A stretch of DNA of 64,000 nt from Glandiceps talaboti (taxonomy: Eukaryota; Hemichordata; Enteropneusta; Spengelidae), in assembly GCF_964340395.1 (NCBI RefSeq), contig NC_135554.1, positions 6,104,475-6,168,474 on the forward strand, in the 5' to 3' direction. The notes under the pieces are model-generated. The model saw nothing but the letters and a program-made list of their open reading frames with translations. It was not told where the DNA came from and did not search any database. Below are positions 52,446 through 63,865 of the stretch, piece after piece (the stretch's first letter is position 1; the number at the start of each line of letters is the position of its first letter). Position numbers and translations under genes: made by a program.

Positions 52446-52514
52446 CATACATACATGCATACATGCATACATGCATACATACATACATACATACATACAT
52501 ACATACATACATAG
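52376..52514 (+). repeat. (ACAT)n/(GTAT)n microsatellite
   Basis: GTAT repeats switch to CATA repeats across a short GCATCTCTCGCTCTG break, with CATG variants. The Tyr-Ile-His-Thr reading frames over it are artefacts. Confidence 0.95.
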
Positions 52515-52554
52515 AAATGTATATGGAACTTATAAATCAGTCCGTATAAATAGA

Positions 52555-52893
52555 TGTAAAATCCGACGTTTCGAATAAATATTCCTTTTCAAAGGAAAAA
52601 TCGGCGAGATACAGAAATGTTAGGTTAATACCTGACTGAACATATCTGAATGTAATGGAACAAAACCGCGCGTGATATATAAACGGTTATACGTGGGAAA
52701 AGTTCTAATATTCGCACGCAACAAATAGAACCCAATAGAATACGCCTGAAATTAAAAAGATACCCTGTTTAGATTGGGAAAGACGAGAATAATCTATTAA
52801 TTCCAAGGGGATCCAGCGTTCCAAGACGGAAAGTGATTTCTTCTTCCTTTAACCTCAATACTTTCTCATCACCAGAAACCTTACAACATAAGG
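52555..52893 (-). pseudogene. Second Penelope-like element scrap (C-terminus and 3' region)
   Basis: Minus-strand 52769-52893 reads KVLRLKEEEITFRLGTLDPLGINR, like the end of Penelope-like endonucleases (E..WI..L.TL.P.GLN). Downstream on the minus strand lies TTCGAAACGTCGG (about 52563-52575), which resembles the GAAAC-GTC half of a Penelope-type ribozyme region; a CTGATGA partner is missing. Opposite orientation to the element at 41557. Confidence 0.5.
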
Positions 52894-52923
52894 AGCATGG
52901 AATTGATTGATCGATCGATCGAT
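52893..52923 (+). repeat. Left arm of GATC-containing inverted repeat
   Basis: GAGCATGGAATTGATTGATC followed by GATC repeats; a 31-bp exact reverse complement lies at 53174-53204. Confidence 0.85.
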
Positions 52924-53156
52924 TATAAGGAAATAAGAGGTGAATAATGGACAAGATGTCTTTATTTAGTCAATAAGGAGAGAATTATATACAGCTGAAA
53001 GTGAGAAAAGTAGCCAGGGAAAGAAGAAATTGTTTTTATATCACTACAAAAATCAATGAGTCAATAGATCAACATCACACACAAAATAGGTTTTATTTCA
53101 CCAAAAATATTAATCATTCAATCGAATCATTCACCCAAATAATAAATCAATCAATA

Positions 53157-53204
53157 AATCGATCGATCGATCGATCGATCGATCGATCAATCAATTCCAT
53201 GCTC
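53157..53204 (+). repeat. (GATC)n microsatellite and right arm of inverted repeat
   Basis: Run of GATC ending in GATCAATCAATTCCATGCTC, the reverse complement of 52893-52923. The 250 bp between the arms contain no gene. Confidence 0.9.
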
Positions 53205-53629
53205 ACTGCACCCTGTGGTGTGCTTATGATTGAATTGAACTTTGATATTTTGATCTCTTGGGAAGTGTGAGAGATTAGGCTGTTGTGTTATTTCTCTGGA
53301 AAACTTTCATGTTCTTTTAACATCGTGCTGATACATGATTTTAAAAATGCATTCTATCAACCACCATTGTGAAATTATTCAAAACTATATCACTCGGTGT
53401 AGACATGCAGATAGGAAGACCTTTCTGCCTTCATGATGGAGGTAGCTACGTTCCGGATTTTTCATGAAGGCGCGACATTGCACAAATATCCACCATCCAT
53501 CTAATATTAGACTCTAGCTTAGATGCAACACACTTTTTAAACGATATTATCCCTATGAAAAGTACTGTGCACCTGTGAAGTCTAATATTAAATATAGTGA
53601 TATGAGAGGCAGAGAGTCGGAGATAAAGA

Positions 53630-53863
53630 CAAAGGCAGTGACAGACAGACGGAAAGAAAGACAGACAGACAACCAGACACACACGCTAGCGAGTGCGCGT
53701 GCGCGCGCACACACAAACACACATACACTCCACCCAACAACATCCTGACAAACACGTCACCTGCAAGTCGCTTTTAAGATGGAAGAAATTCAAAAGAAAC
53801 TAAAATCTACCCATAGCACATGATATATGCCACAGACGCAACCATATACAGACAGACACAGAC

Positions 53864-53894
<31 letters not shown>

Positions 53895-53925
53895 CATACA
53901 GACAAAGAGAGGGACAAATACAGGC

Positions 53926-53968
<43 letters not shown>

Positions 53969-53991
53969 GGCAGGCAGGCAGGCAGGCAGGC

Positions 53992-54034
<43 letters not shown>

Positions 54035-54036
54035 GA
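53630..54036 (+). repeat. (GACA)n/(GGCA)n microsatellite cluster
   Basis: GACA-type repeats, interrupted, with a GGCA block at 53969-53990. Overlapping frames of Cys-Leu-Ser-Val or Asp-Arg-Gln-Thr repeats are artefacts. Confidence 0.95.
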
Positions 54037-54039
54037 CAC

Positions 54040-55117
54040 AGAGATAGCTAAGAATGTCATGTTTGAAGATACCAAGACGTAATTTATATTCATACAATAA
54101 AACAAAGACAATTGCAGTCAAACAATAGTTATAATGATCTCAAAATGAAATGTATAGAATCATTTTACGGAAGACATCTGTCCAATGGCTTTCATTATAT
54201 GGTATTCTGATCATCAAGTTTAACAGTGACATGTTGAAGTTCCCAATCACCATCATCACTTAAGATAGAGAAGGTTTGGATCTGTTGGTAAGACGGAATG
54301 GTATTGCATAAACATATACCGGAGTTTTCCGAAAACAAGCCCATCCGTAAAGTTGCCCATGGGCGATCATTTGGCAGGTGGGCGTCTATTGGGTTTTTCA
54401 GATTCTAGGGGGATATAGACCACGAGGATCCCCCTCCCAAAAAAAGGTGGACATATCCCTGTCTCAAGCTCTTCCCTACATTTTACTGTGAAGATGCTAT
54501 CAAACTTTATTTCACAAATATTTCAACCCTGTGCAGTTGCTTTTTACACATTGGTGCTGTCTTGTAAAACTTGGCAATTATTAATAGTCTCAAAATTCAC
54601 TTTTAAGAGTAAAAACCTCAAAGGCTTTTAAGAGGAGATGACAGTGCTATCACGGGATCTTATCAAGTATTTACAAGATTGTCAAGCAGTACAGTCCACA
54701 CTGAGTCACGATAAAAAAAATGGCTGTCATGTGAATATGATATAATGGGGGGGGGGAATCATGATTTAGAATTAAGTGTTAGGGGGGCAGCCTGTTTTCG
54801 GTTTTACATAGAGGGGAGTCCAATTTTACATAGAGGCTGGGGGAGGGCAGAGGGCTGATGGAAAAATCCACTGTTTTCCACCGAGGTCTTTCACACGCAT
54901 TTAATTCACCTCTTCTTGTTAACCAATAGTCGCATTTCCGGTTCCAAGAACCATTACGCGAGATGATGTCGCTTATGTTGTTACAGTTAGTCTTGTTTTG
55001 TCTATATTACCTTTGAAATAACATTTCCATTAGGAAATTATGGAAACACATGTTGACCTCTTTGATTATGAATGAATGATTTTGTTCTGTCATCAATGAC
55101 AGACAATGATTTTACAG
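54040..55117. other. Intergenic, no supported gene
   Basis: Contains poly-G runs (54747-54756), A-rich stretches and no exon-like frame. Confidence 0.5.
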
Positions 55118-55384
55118 GTGAACCCAGGGTACAGTCAGGTGACAATCATCCCCCTGAGTAGCACGTGCAAACCCCTCAGTGCATACACAACACATGGCAT
55201 TGTACGGAGAGATGTGCAATGCACCTTGGAACTGGTAACATGCATGTATGTGACCATGACACAAACATCTCGCCACATCCTGAGGGGTGGTCTCAAAGAA
55301 GAGCCGCCAGCTGTGAGAGTCTGGGTAACCGAGACTAGCTCTCACTCTGCCAATCTAGTGCGCCCTCTTCTGGTGACTACCTGA
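55118..55384 (+). CDS. Possible terminal exon, unrecognised protein
   Basis: An 88-codon open stretch from the acceptor-like GATTTTACAG (ending 55117) to TGA at 55382-55384. It reads VNPGYSQVTIIPLSS, RRDVQCTLELVTCMYVTMTQ, LKEEPPAVRVWVTETSS. It is richer in G and C at third codon positions than its AT-rich surroundings, which suggests real coding sequence. No partner exon upstream was found within 1 kb and no AATAAA stands close behind. A minus-strand frame of 77 codons overlaps. Family not recognised; a repeat-derived origin is also possible. Confidence 0.35.
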   Translation: MNPGYSQVTIIPLSSTCKPLSAYTTHGIVRRDVQCTLELVTCMYVTMTQTSRHILRGGLKEEPPAVRVWVTETSSHSANLVRPLLVTT

Positions 55385-55479
55385 GAAATGGCTGGAACTT
55401 CAGTAACCCAAAACATAAAAATACTTCTAATATAATGGCATATTTCACAAATCAAATGTAGACAAACAACGAAAAAGAA

Positions 55480-56375
55480 AGTGAAGAACTTACAGATGAC
55501 ACTGTTACCACTCTTACCTGTCCAGTGTTAATGGTGATGTACACTTCAAATGCTGCTGATACCATATAACATATATATATATTGCATACATGTGGCAAAT
55601 TCTGGCAAAAAGGTCCCGTGGAATTCAGAGATTCTGTATTTTCAAAATATGTGTACCCCCCCCCCCCCAACTGTCTATGATGAAATTTACAATTGAGCCT
55701 CATTTAGCTGTTGAATTTGGCCGCATTGAAATTGATTACTCTGAAATCCATATTACCTAGACAATGCTCGCGGTGTCATCGCTGCCAAGCAACTTATTTT
55801 CAGTTTTTCATCATTTGCCTTTGTGTGTGCATTATTTATATTCATAGTGCATTACTTGCCTTATGTGTGTTATTTATTTTCATATGCGAGTCATTTGCCC
55901 TTATGCGTGTGTTATTTGTTCTCACAGATGCTTAATTTACATTTATATGTCACTTACATTAGCATGTATAAAAGTTTTTTTTGCATTCATCATCGTCGCA
56001 AATCGAATGTGGAAGAATAACAAAAAGTAAGCAACTTATAGATGACACTTACCACTCTTAGCCATCAGGTGTAGGTGATGTATGCTTGATATCTTGTAGA
56101 TATAATAGACATTGCCTTGAATGACAACCACAAAAGGCAGATGATAGTACTTTCAGTTGATCAGTATATGTATAGATAACTTACGGTATAATTTATTTAA
56201 ATTCTCATCTTTCAAGTCTAAATGGAATTTACTGTGAGCACTGTAAACAGCTGCAGGTTATGATATGGCAAGTCTGGAAAAAAGGTCCCCTGAACATTAG
56301 ACTATTTCTAACAGTCTAACGTTCATATTATCTAGTCAATGCTAGGGGTGTCATCGCTGCCAAGCAATTCTTTTT
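55480..56375 (+). repeat. Diverged direct duplication (two blocks)
   Basis: Block 1 (about 55485-55800) and block 2 (about 56028-56375) share AACTTA-AGATGACACT, TTACCACTCTTA, AAAAAGGTCCC, TATTA-CTAG-CAATGCT and GGTGTCATCGCTGCCAAGCA in the same order. Between them lies a degenerate TTATTTGCC/TTATGTGTGTTATT repeat (55810-55960). Confidence 0.7.
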
Positions 56376-56430
56376 GAGTTACCATAACATATCCAAGGGG
56401 GGCACATCTTGAGGTGGTGGGGGTGGCAAG

Positions 56431-56433
<3 letters not shown>

Positions 56434-56498
<65 letters not shown>

Positions 56499-56518
56499 CA
56501 CACACAAACACACACACA
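56434..56518 (+). repeat. (CA)n microsatellite
   Basis: CA run with occasional CG interruptions. Confidence 0.95.
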
Positions 56519-56617
56519 ATGCTTGACTGCGAATATTGTCAAGGGCACTCTCAAACATACAAACATATAGTTTGTATGTTTGGTGTTAAAATAGCTTGAA
56601 TATGATACACGGCGAAG

Positions 56618-56809
56618 ATGGCGAACGCAGATGGAAACGCGGCGAGGATGACAAATACGGACGGAGATGTACACGGTGAAAATATAGATGGTGGCGGAAC
56701 TGCGAAATTTGTGTCTGTGGATGTTATGTATGAGAGAAAGGCCATAGACAGGCAAGTGAAAATACTACCGACCAACCGACCAACCGGTCACCAACTTAAC
56801 CTAGCCTGA
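56618..56809 (+). CDS. Possible first coding exon, unrecognised
   Basis: ATG at 56618 in a favourable setting (GAAGATGGCG), GC-richer than its surroundings. It reads MANADGNAARMTNTDGDVHG, then GGGTAKFVSVDVMYERKAIDRQ. A possible GC-type donor (CAG|GCAAGT) follows DRQ near 56752; without it the frame stops at 56807-56809. No downstream partner exon was found before the convergent minus-strand array begins near 57010. It could also be a stray promoter-proximal fragment. Confidence 0.3.
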   Translation: MANADGNAARMTNTDGDVHGENIDGGGTAKFVSVDVMYERKAIDRQVKILPTNRPTGHQLNLA

Positions 56810-57031
56810 GGTCAACCAAAAATGAGAAGAAAGAGAAAAAGATGAAATGTTTGTGTATATGTAATACCGACAGCGAAAAAAGGACCGAGTTGCGAGGTAG
56901 TTGACGATGAAGACTAAATTATGTTTAATGTGGAGGTTGGGAAAGAGAAACGGGAAGGGATATAGAAACTAGTCAGTCACTCATTCATTCATTCATCCAT
57001 TCATTCATACAATCATTTTTACAATTACAAT

Positions 57032-57141
57032 TTTATTAACTTTAATAATCACATTCTTGGGTCTTCCGCTTCTTGATTTGCTGTCTGATCTTACTCTGCC
57101 ATCTGTGTTCGTGCCATCTTCCTTGGCCTTGGAGTTCCATC
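57032..57141 (-). terminator. Terminal exon with stop codon and poly(A) signal
   Basis: The last block keeps the acceptor (CTTTCAG) and DGTPRPRKMARTQMAE, then TAA at 57093-57091. Its normal donor is replaced by unrelated sequence, and AATAAA follows on the minus strand at 57037-57032. This looks like the true 3' end of the gene. If the 85-nt exon before it is included, the frame shifts and the terminal exon reads on to a different, Ser/Lys-rich tail. Confidence 0.5.
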
Positions 57142-60100
57142 CTGAAAGAATTAATCAAACAATACAGTATAAACTTATTGAAGGAATGAAATAACAGTCA
57201 TTTAGATTTTAATATTTACTATTAAAGTTGTCACTACACAATTTAACCTTTTTGAAAAGATATTACCACTGATAATAAAGTTATTCTAATCTCCAAAATA
57301 TTACTTCATTCAGCTACAATCTACTTGTGACACAAGGTTGTCACTACTTGTCATGTGCTTAGTACTGACAAAAGACTCTTTAGTTAACTTGTAATTTCCA
57401 TTGGTGAAGGAAAACAATATCATGCAACAAAACCTAATGACCATTTTCAGTGATTTTACAATTCCAAAATCTTCACTTACTTCTTCCGCGCGCTTCTTCA
57501 TTGGCTGTCTGATCTTCATCTGCCATCTGTGTTCGTGCTATCTTCCTTGGCCTTGGAGTTCCATCCTGAAAGGGATGAATCAAACAATACAGTATAAACT
57601 TATTGATGGAATGAAATAACAGTCATTTAGATTTTAATATTTACTCTTACAGTTCTCACTACTCAATTTAACCTTTTTGAAAAGATATTTCCACTGATAA
57701 TAAAGTTATTCTAATCTCTAAAATATTACTTCATTCAGCTACAATCTACTTGTGACACAAGGTTGTCACTACTTGTCATGTGCTTATTACTTACAAAAGA
57801 CCATTTAGTTAACTTGTACTTTCCATTGGTGAAGGAAAACAATATTATGCATCAAAACCTAATGACTATTTTCAGTGATTTTACAATTCCAAAATCTTCA
57901 CTTACTTCTTCCGCTTCTGGATTGGCTGTCTGATCTCCATCTGCCATCTGTGTTCGTGCCATCTTCCTTGGCCTTGGGGTTCCATCCTGAAAGGAATCAA
58001 TCAAACAATACAGTATAAACTTATTGATGGAATGAAATAACAGTCATTTAGATTTTAATATTTACTCTTAAAGTTGTCACTACTTAATTTAACCTTCTTG
58101 AAAAGATATTTCCACTGATAATAAAGTTATTCTGATCTCCAAAATATTACTTCATTCAGCTACAATCTACTGGTGACACAAGGTTGTCACTACTTGTCAT
58201 GTGCTTAGTACTGACAAAAGACTCTTTAGTTAACTTGTACTTTCCATTGGTGAAGGAAAACAATATTATGCAACAAAACCTAATGACCATTTTCAGTAAT
58301 TTTACAATTCCAAAATCTTCACTTACTTCTTCCGCTTCTTGATTGGCTGTCTGATCTCCATCTGCCATCTGTGTTCGTGCCATCTTCCTTGGCCTTGGGG
58401 TTCCATCCTGAAAGGAATGAATCAAACAATACAGAAAAAACTTATTGTTGGAATGAAATAACAGTCATTTAGATTTTAATATTTACTCTTAAAGTTCCCA
58501 CTACTCAATTTAACCTTTTTGAAAAGATATTTCCACTGATAATAAAGTTATTCCGATCTCTAAAATATTACTTCATTTAGCTACAATCTACTTGTGACAC
58601 AAGGTTGTCACTACTTGTCATGTGCTTAGTACTGACAAAAGACCCTTTAGTTAACTTGTTCTTTCCATTGGTGAAGGAAAACAATATTGGGCAACAAAAC
58701 CTAATGACCATTTTCAGTAATTTTACAATTCCAAAATCTTCACTTCTTCCACTTCTTGATTGGCTGTCTGACTTTCATCTGCCATCTGTGTTCGTGCCAT
58801 CTTCCTTGGCCTTGGGGTTCCATCCTGAAAGGAATCAATCAAATAATACAGTATAAACTTATTGATGGAATGAAATAACAGTCATTTAGATTTTAACATT
58901 TACTCTTAAAGTTGCCACTACTCGATTTAACCTTTTTGAAAAGATATTACCACTGATAATACAGTTATGCTAATCTCCAAAATATAACTTCATTCAGCTA
59001 CAATCTACTTGTGACACAAGGTTGTCACTACTTGTCATGTGCTTATTACTTACAAAAGACCATTTAGTTAACTTGTACTTTCCATTGGTGAAGGAAAACA
59101 ATATTATGCATCAAAACCTAATGACTATTTTCAGTAATTTTACAATTCCAAAATCTTCACTTACTTCTTCCGCTTCTGGATTGGCTGTCTCATCTCCATC
59201 TGCCATCTGTGTTCGTGCCATCTTCCTTGGCCTTGGGGTTCCATTCTGAAAGGAATGAATCAAACAATACAGTATAAACTTATTGATGGAATGAAATAAC
59301 AGTCATTCAGATTTTAATAATTACTCTTAAAGTTGCCAGTACTCACTTTAACCTTTTTGAAAAGATATTGCCACTAATAATACAGTTATTCTAATATCCA
59401 AAATATTACTTCATTCAGCTACAATCTACTGGTGACACAAGGTTGTCACTACTTTTCATGTGCTTAGTACTGACAAAAGACCCTTTAGTTAACTTTTACT
59501 TTCCATTGGTGAAGGAAAAAAATATTGGGCAACAAAACCTAATGACCATTTTCAGTAATTTTACAATTCCAAAATCTTCACTTCTTCCACTTCTTGATTG
59601 GCTGTCTGACTTTCATCTGCCATCTGTGTTCGTGCCATCTTCCTTGGCCTTGGGGTTCCATCCTGAAAGGAATCAATCAAATAATACAGTATAAACTTAT
59701 TGATGGAATGAAATAACAGTCATTTAGATTTTAACATTTACTCTTAAAGTTGCCACTACTCGATTTAACCTTTTTGAAAAGATATTACCACTGATAATAC
59801 AGTTATGCTAATCTCCAAAATATAACTTCATTCAGCTACAATCTACTTGTGACACAAGGTTGTCACTACTTGTCATGTGCTTATTACTTACAAAAGACCA
59901 TTTAGTTAACTTGTACTTTCCATTGGTGAAGGAAAACAATATTATGCATCAAAACCTAATGACTATTTTCAGTAATTTTACAATTCCAAAATCTTCACTT
60001 ACTTCTTCCGCTTCTGGATTGGCTGTCTCATCTCCATCTGCCATCTGTGTTCGTGCCATCTTCCTTGGCCTTGGGGTTCCATTCTGAAAGGAATGAATCA

Positions 60101-63100
60101 AACAATACAGTATAAACTTATTGATGGAATGAAATAACAGTCATTCAGATTTTAATAATTACTCTTAAAGTTGCCAGTACTCACTTTAACCTTTTTGAAA
60201 AGATATTGCCACTAATAATACAGTTATTCTAATATCCAAAATATTACTTCATTCAGCTACAATCTACTGGTGACACAAGGTTGTCACTACTTTTCATGTG
60301 CTTAGTACTGACAAAAGACCCTTTAGTTAACTTTTACTTTCCATTGGTGAAGGAAAAAAATATTGGGCAACAAAACCTAATGACCATTTTCAGTAATTTT
60401 AAAATTCCAAAATCTTCACTTACTTCTTCCGCTTCTTGATTGGCTGTCTGGTCTTCATCTGCCATCTGTGTTCGTGCCATCTTCCTTGGCCTTGGAGTTC
60501 CATCCTGAAAGGAATGAATCAAACAATACAGTATAAACTTATTGATGGAATGAAATAACAGTCATTTAGATGTTAATATTTACTCTTAAAGTTCCCACTA
60601 CTCAATTTAACCTTCTTGAAAAGATATTACCTCTGATAATAAAGTTATTCTGATCTCCAAAATATTACTTCATTCAGCTACAATCTACTTGTGACACAAG
60701 GTTGTCACTACTTGTCATGTGCTGAGTACTGACAAAAGATCCTTTAGTTAACTTGTTCTTTCCATTGGTGAAGGAAAACAATATTGGGCAACAAAACCTA
60801 ATGACCATTTTCAGTAATTTTACAATTCCAAAATCTTCACTTACTTCTTCCGCTTCTTGATTGGCTGTCTGATCTCCATCTGCCATCTGTGTTCGTGCCA
60901 TCTTTCTTGCCCTTGGAGTTCCATCCTGAAAGGAATCAATCAAACAATACAGTATAAACTTATTGATGGAATGAAATAATAGTCATTTAGATTTTAATAT
61001 TTACCCTTTAAGTTGTCACTACTCAATTTAACCTTTTTGAAAAGATATTTCCACTGATAATAAAGTTATTCTGATCTCTAAAATATTACTTCATTCAGCT
61101 ACAATCTACTTGTGACAAAAGGTTGTCACTACTTGCCATGTGCTTAGTACTTACAAAAGACCCTTTAGTTAACTTGTTCTTTCCATTGGTGAAGGAAAAC
61201 AATATTGGGCAACAAAACCTAATGACGATTTTCAGTAATTTTACAATTCCAAAATCTTCACTTACTTCTTCCGCTTCTTGATTGGCTGTCTGATCTCCAT
61301 CTGCCATCTGTGTTCGTGCCATCTTCCTTGGCCTTGGGGTTCCATCCTGAAAGGAATGAATCAAACAATACAGTATAAACTTATTGATGGAATGAAATAA
61401 CAGTCATTTAGATTTTAATATTTACTCTTAAAGTTGTCACTACTGAAATTAACCTTTTTGAAAAGATATTACCACTGATAAAGTTATTCCAATCTCCAAA
61501 ATATTACTTCATTCAGCTACAATCTTCTTGTGACACAAGGTTGCCACTACTTGTCCTGTGCTTAGTACTGACAAAAGACCCTTTAGTTAACTTTTACTTT
61601 CCATTGGTGAAGGAAAACAACGTTGGGCAACAAAACCTAATGACCATTTTCAGTAATTTTACAATTCCAAAATCTTCACTTACTTCTTCCGCTTCTTGAT
61701 TGGCTGTCTGATCTTCATCTGCCATCTGTGTTCGTGCCATCTTCCTTGGCCTTGGAGTTCCATCCTGAAAGGAATGAATAAAAAAATACAGGATAAACTT
61801 ATTGATGGAATGAAATAAAAGTCATTTAGATTCTAATATTTACACTTAAAGTTGCCACTACTCAAATTAATCTCTTTGAAAAGATATTACCACTGATAAT
61901 AAAATTATGCTAATCTCCAAAATATTACTTCATTCAGCTAACATCTACTTGTGACACAAGGTTGTCACTACTTGTCATGTGCCCAGTACTGACAAAAGAC
62001 ACTTTAGTAAACCTGTACTTTCTATTGGTGAAGGAAAAAAATATAGGGCAACAAAACCTAATGACCATTTTCAGAAATTTTCCAATTCAAAAATCTTCAC
62101 TTACTTCTTCCTCTTCTTGATTGGTTGTCTGATCTTCATCTGCCATCTGTGTTCATGCCATCTTCCTTGGCCTTGGAGTTCCATCCTGAAAGGAATGAAT
62201 CAAACAATACAGTGTAAACTTATTGATGGAATGAAATAACAGTCCTTTAGATTCTAAAATTTATACTTAAAGTTGCCACTACTCAAATTAACTTTGAAAA
62301 GAAATTACCACTGATAATTAAATTATGCTAATCTCCAAAATATTACTTCATTCAGCTACAATCTACTTGTGACATAAGGTTGTCACTACTTGTCATGCAC
62401 TTAGTACTGACAAAAGACCCTTTAATTAACTTGTACTTTCCATTGGTGAAGGAAAAATAATATTGGGCAACAAAACCTAATGACCATTTTCAGTAACTTT
62501 ACAATTCCAAAATCTTCACTTACTTCTTCCTCTTCTTGATTGGTTGTCTGATCTTCATCTGCCATCTGTGTTCGTGCCATCTTCCTTTGCCTTGGAGTTC
62601 CATCCTCAAGGAATGAATCAAACAATACAGGATAAACTTATTGATGGAATGAAATAAAAGTCATTTAGATTCTAATAATTACACTTAAAGTTGCCACTAC
62701 TCAAATTAACCATTTTGAAAATATATTACCACTGATAATACAATTATGCTAATCTCTAAAATATTACTTCATTCACCTACAATCTCCTTGTGACACAAGG
62801 TTGTCACTACTTGTCATGTGCTTAGTACTGACAAAAGACACTTTAGAAAAACTTGTACTTTCTATTGGTGAAGGGAAAAAATATTGGGCAACAAAACCTA
62901 ATGACCATTTTCAGTAATTTTACGATTCCAAAATCTTCACTTACTTCTTCTCTTTCTTGATTGGCTGTCTGATCTTCATCTGCCATTTTATGTTTATGTC
63001 ATCTTCCTTGCCCTTGGAGTTCCATCCTGAAAAGAATTAATCAATCAATACTGGATAAAGTTATTGATGGAATGAAATAAATATCATTTAGATTCTAATA

Positions 63101-63865
63101 TTTACACTTAAGTTGCCACTACTCAAATTAACTTTGAAAAGAAATTACCACTGATAATAAAATTATGCTAATCTCCAAAATATTACTTCATTCAGCTACA
63201 ATCTACTTGTGACATAAGGTTGTCACTACTTGTCATGTGCTTAGTACTGACAAAAGACCTTTTAGTTAACTTGTACTTTCCATTGGTGAAGGAAAAATAA
63301 TATTGGGCAACAAAACCTAATGACCATTTTCAGTAACTTTACAATTCCAAAATCTTCACTTACTTCTTCCTCTTCTTGATTGGCTGTCTGATCTTCATCT
63401 GCCATCTGTGTTCGTGCCATCTTCCTTGGCCTTGGAGTTCCATCCTGAAAGGAATGAATCAAACAATACAGGATAAACTTATTGATGGAATGATATAAAA
63501 GTCATTTAGATTCTAATAATTACACTTAAAGTTGCCACTACTCAAATTAACCATTTTGAAAAGATATTACCACTGATAATAAAGTTATTCTAATCTCAAA
63601 AATATTACTTCATTCAGCTACAATCTACTTGTGACACAAGGTTGTCACTACTTGTCATGTGCTGAGTACTGACAAACGACACTTTAGTAAACTTGTACTT
63701 TCTATTGGTGAAGGAAAAAAATATTGGGCAACAAAACCTAATGACCATTTTCAGTAATTTTACAATTCAAAAATCTTCACTTACTTCTTCCTCTTCTTGA
63801 TTGGTTGTCTGATGTTCATCTGCCATCTGTGTTCTTGCCATCTTACTTAGCCTTGGAGTTCCATC
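57091..63865 (-). CDS. Repeat-exon gene, 3' part (partial)
   Basis: Exon blocks, minus strand: 63785-63865, 63364-63444, 62945-63026, 62524-62604, 62105-62185, 61684-61764, 61266-61346, 60845-60925, 60424-60504, 60003-60083, 59582-59662, 59165-59245, 58744-58824, 58327-58407, 57906-57986, 57481-57565, terminal 57141-57091. Nearly all are 81 nt, so exons can be added or skipped without changing frame. The favoured frame reads DGTPRPRKMART, QMADEDQ, TANQEAEE: a charged, disordered 27-residue repeat. A second frame (ELQGQGRWHEHRWQ...KKRK) is also open in most blocks. Defects: frame-1 stop in 62105-62185, an extra base and stop in 62945-63026, a frame-2 stop in 63785-63865, and a 4-bp insertion in 57481-57565. 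The 5' end is outside the window. Protein not recognised. Confidence 0.5.
58690..60370 (-). repeat. 838-bp higher-order duplication within the array
   Basis: Two-unit block from about 58690-59530 is repeated almost exactly at 59530-60370. Shared private variants include a donor lacking GTAA (58744 and 59582 exons) and an acceptor-side AATGG in place of GATGG (59245 and 60083). Confidence 0.85.

Noticed and set aside
53790-54121. Cys-Leu-Ser-Val repeat proteins
   Set aside because: Frames through the GACA/GGCA microsatellite.
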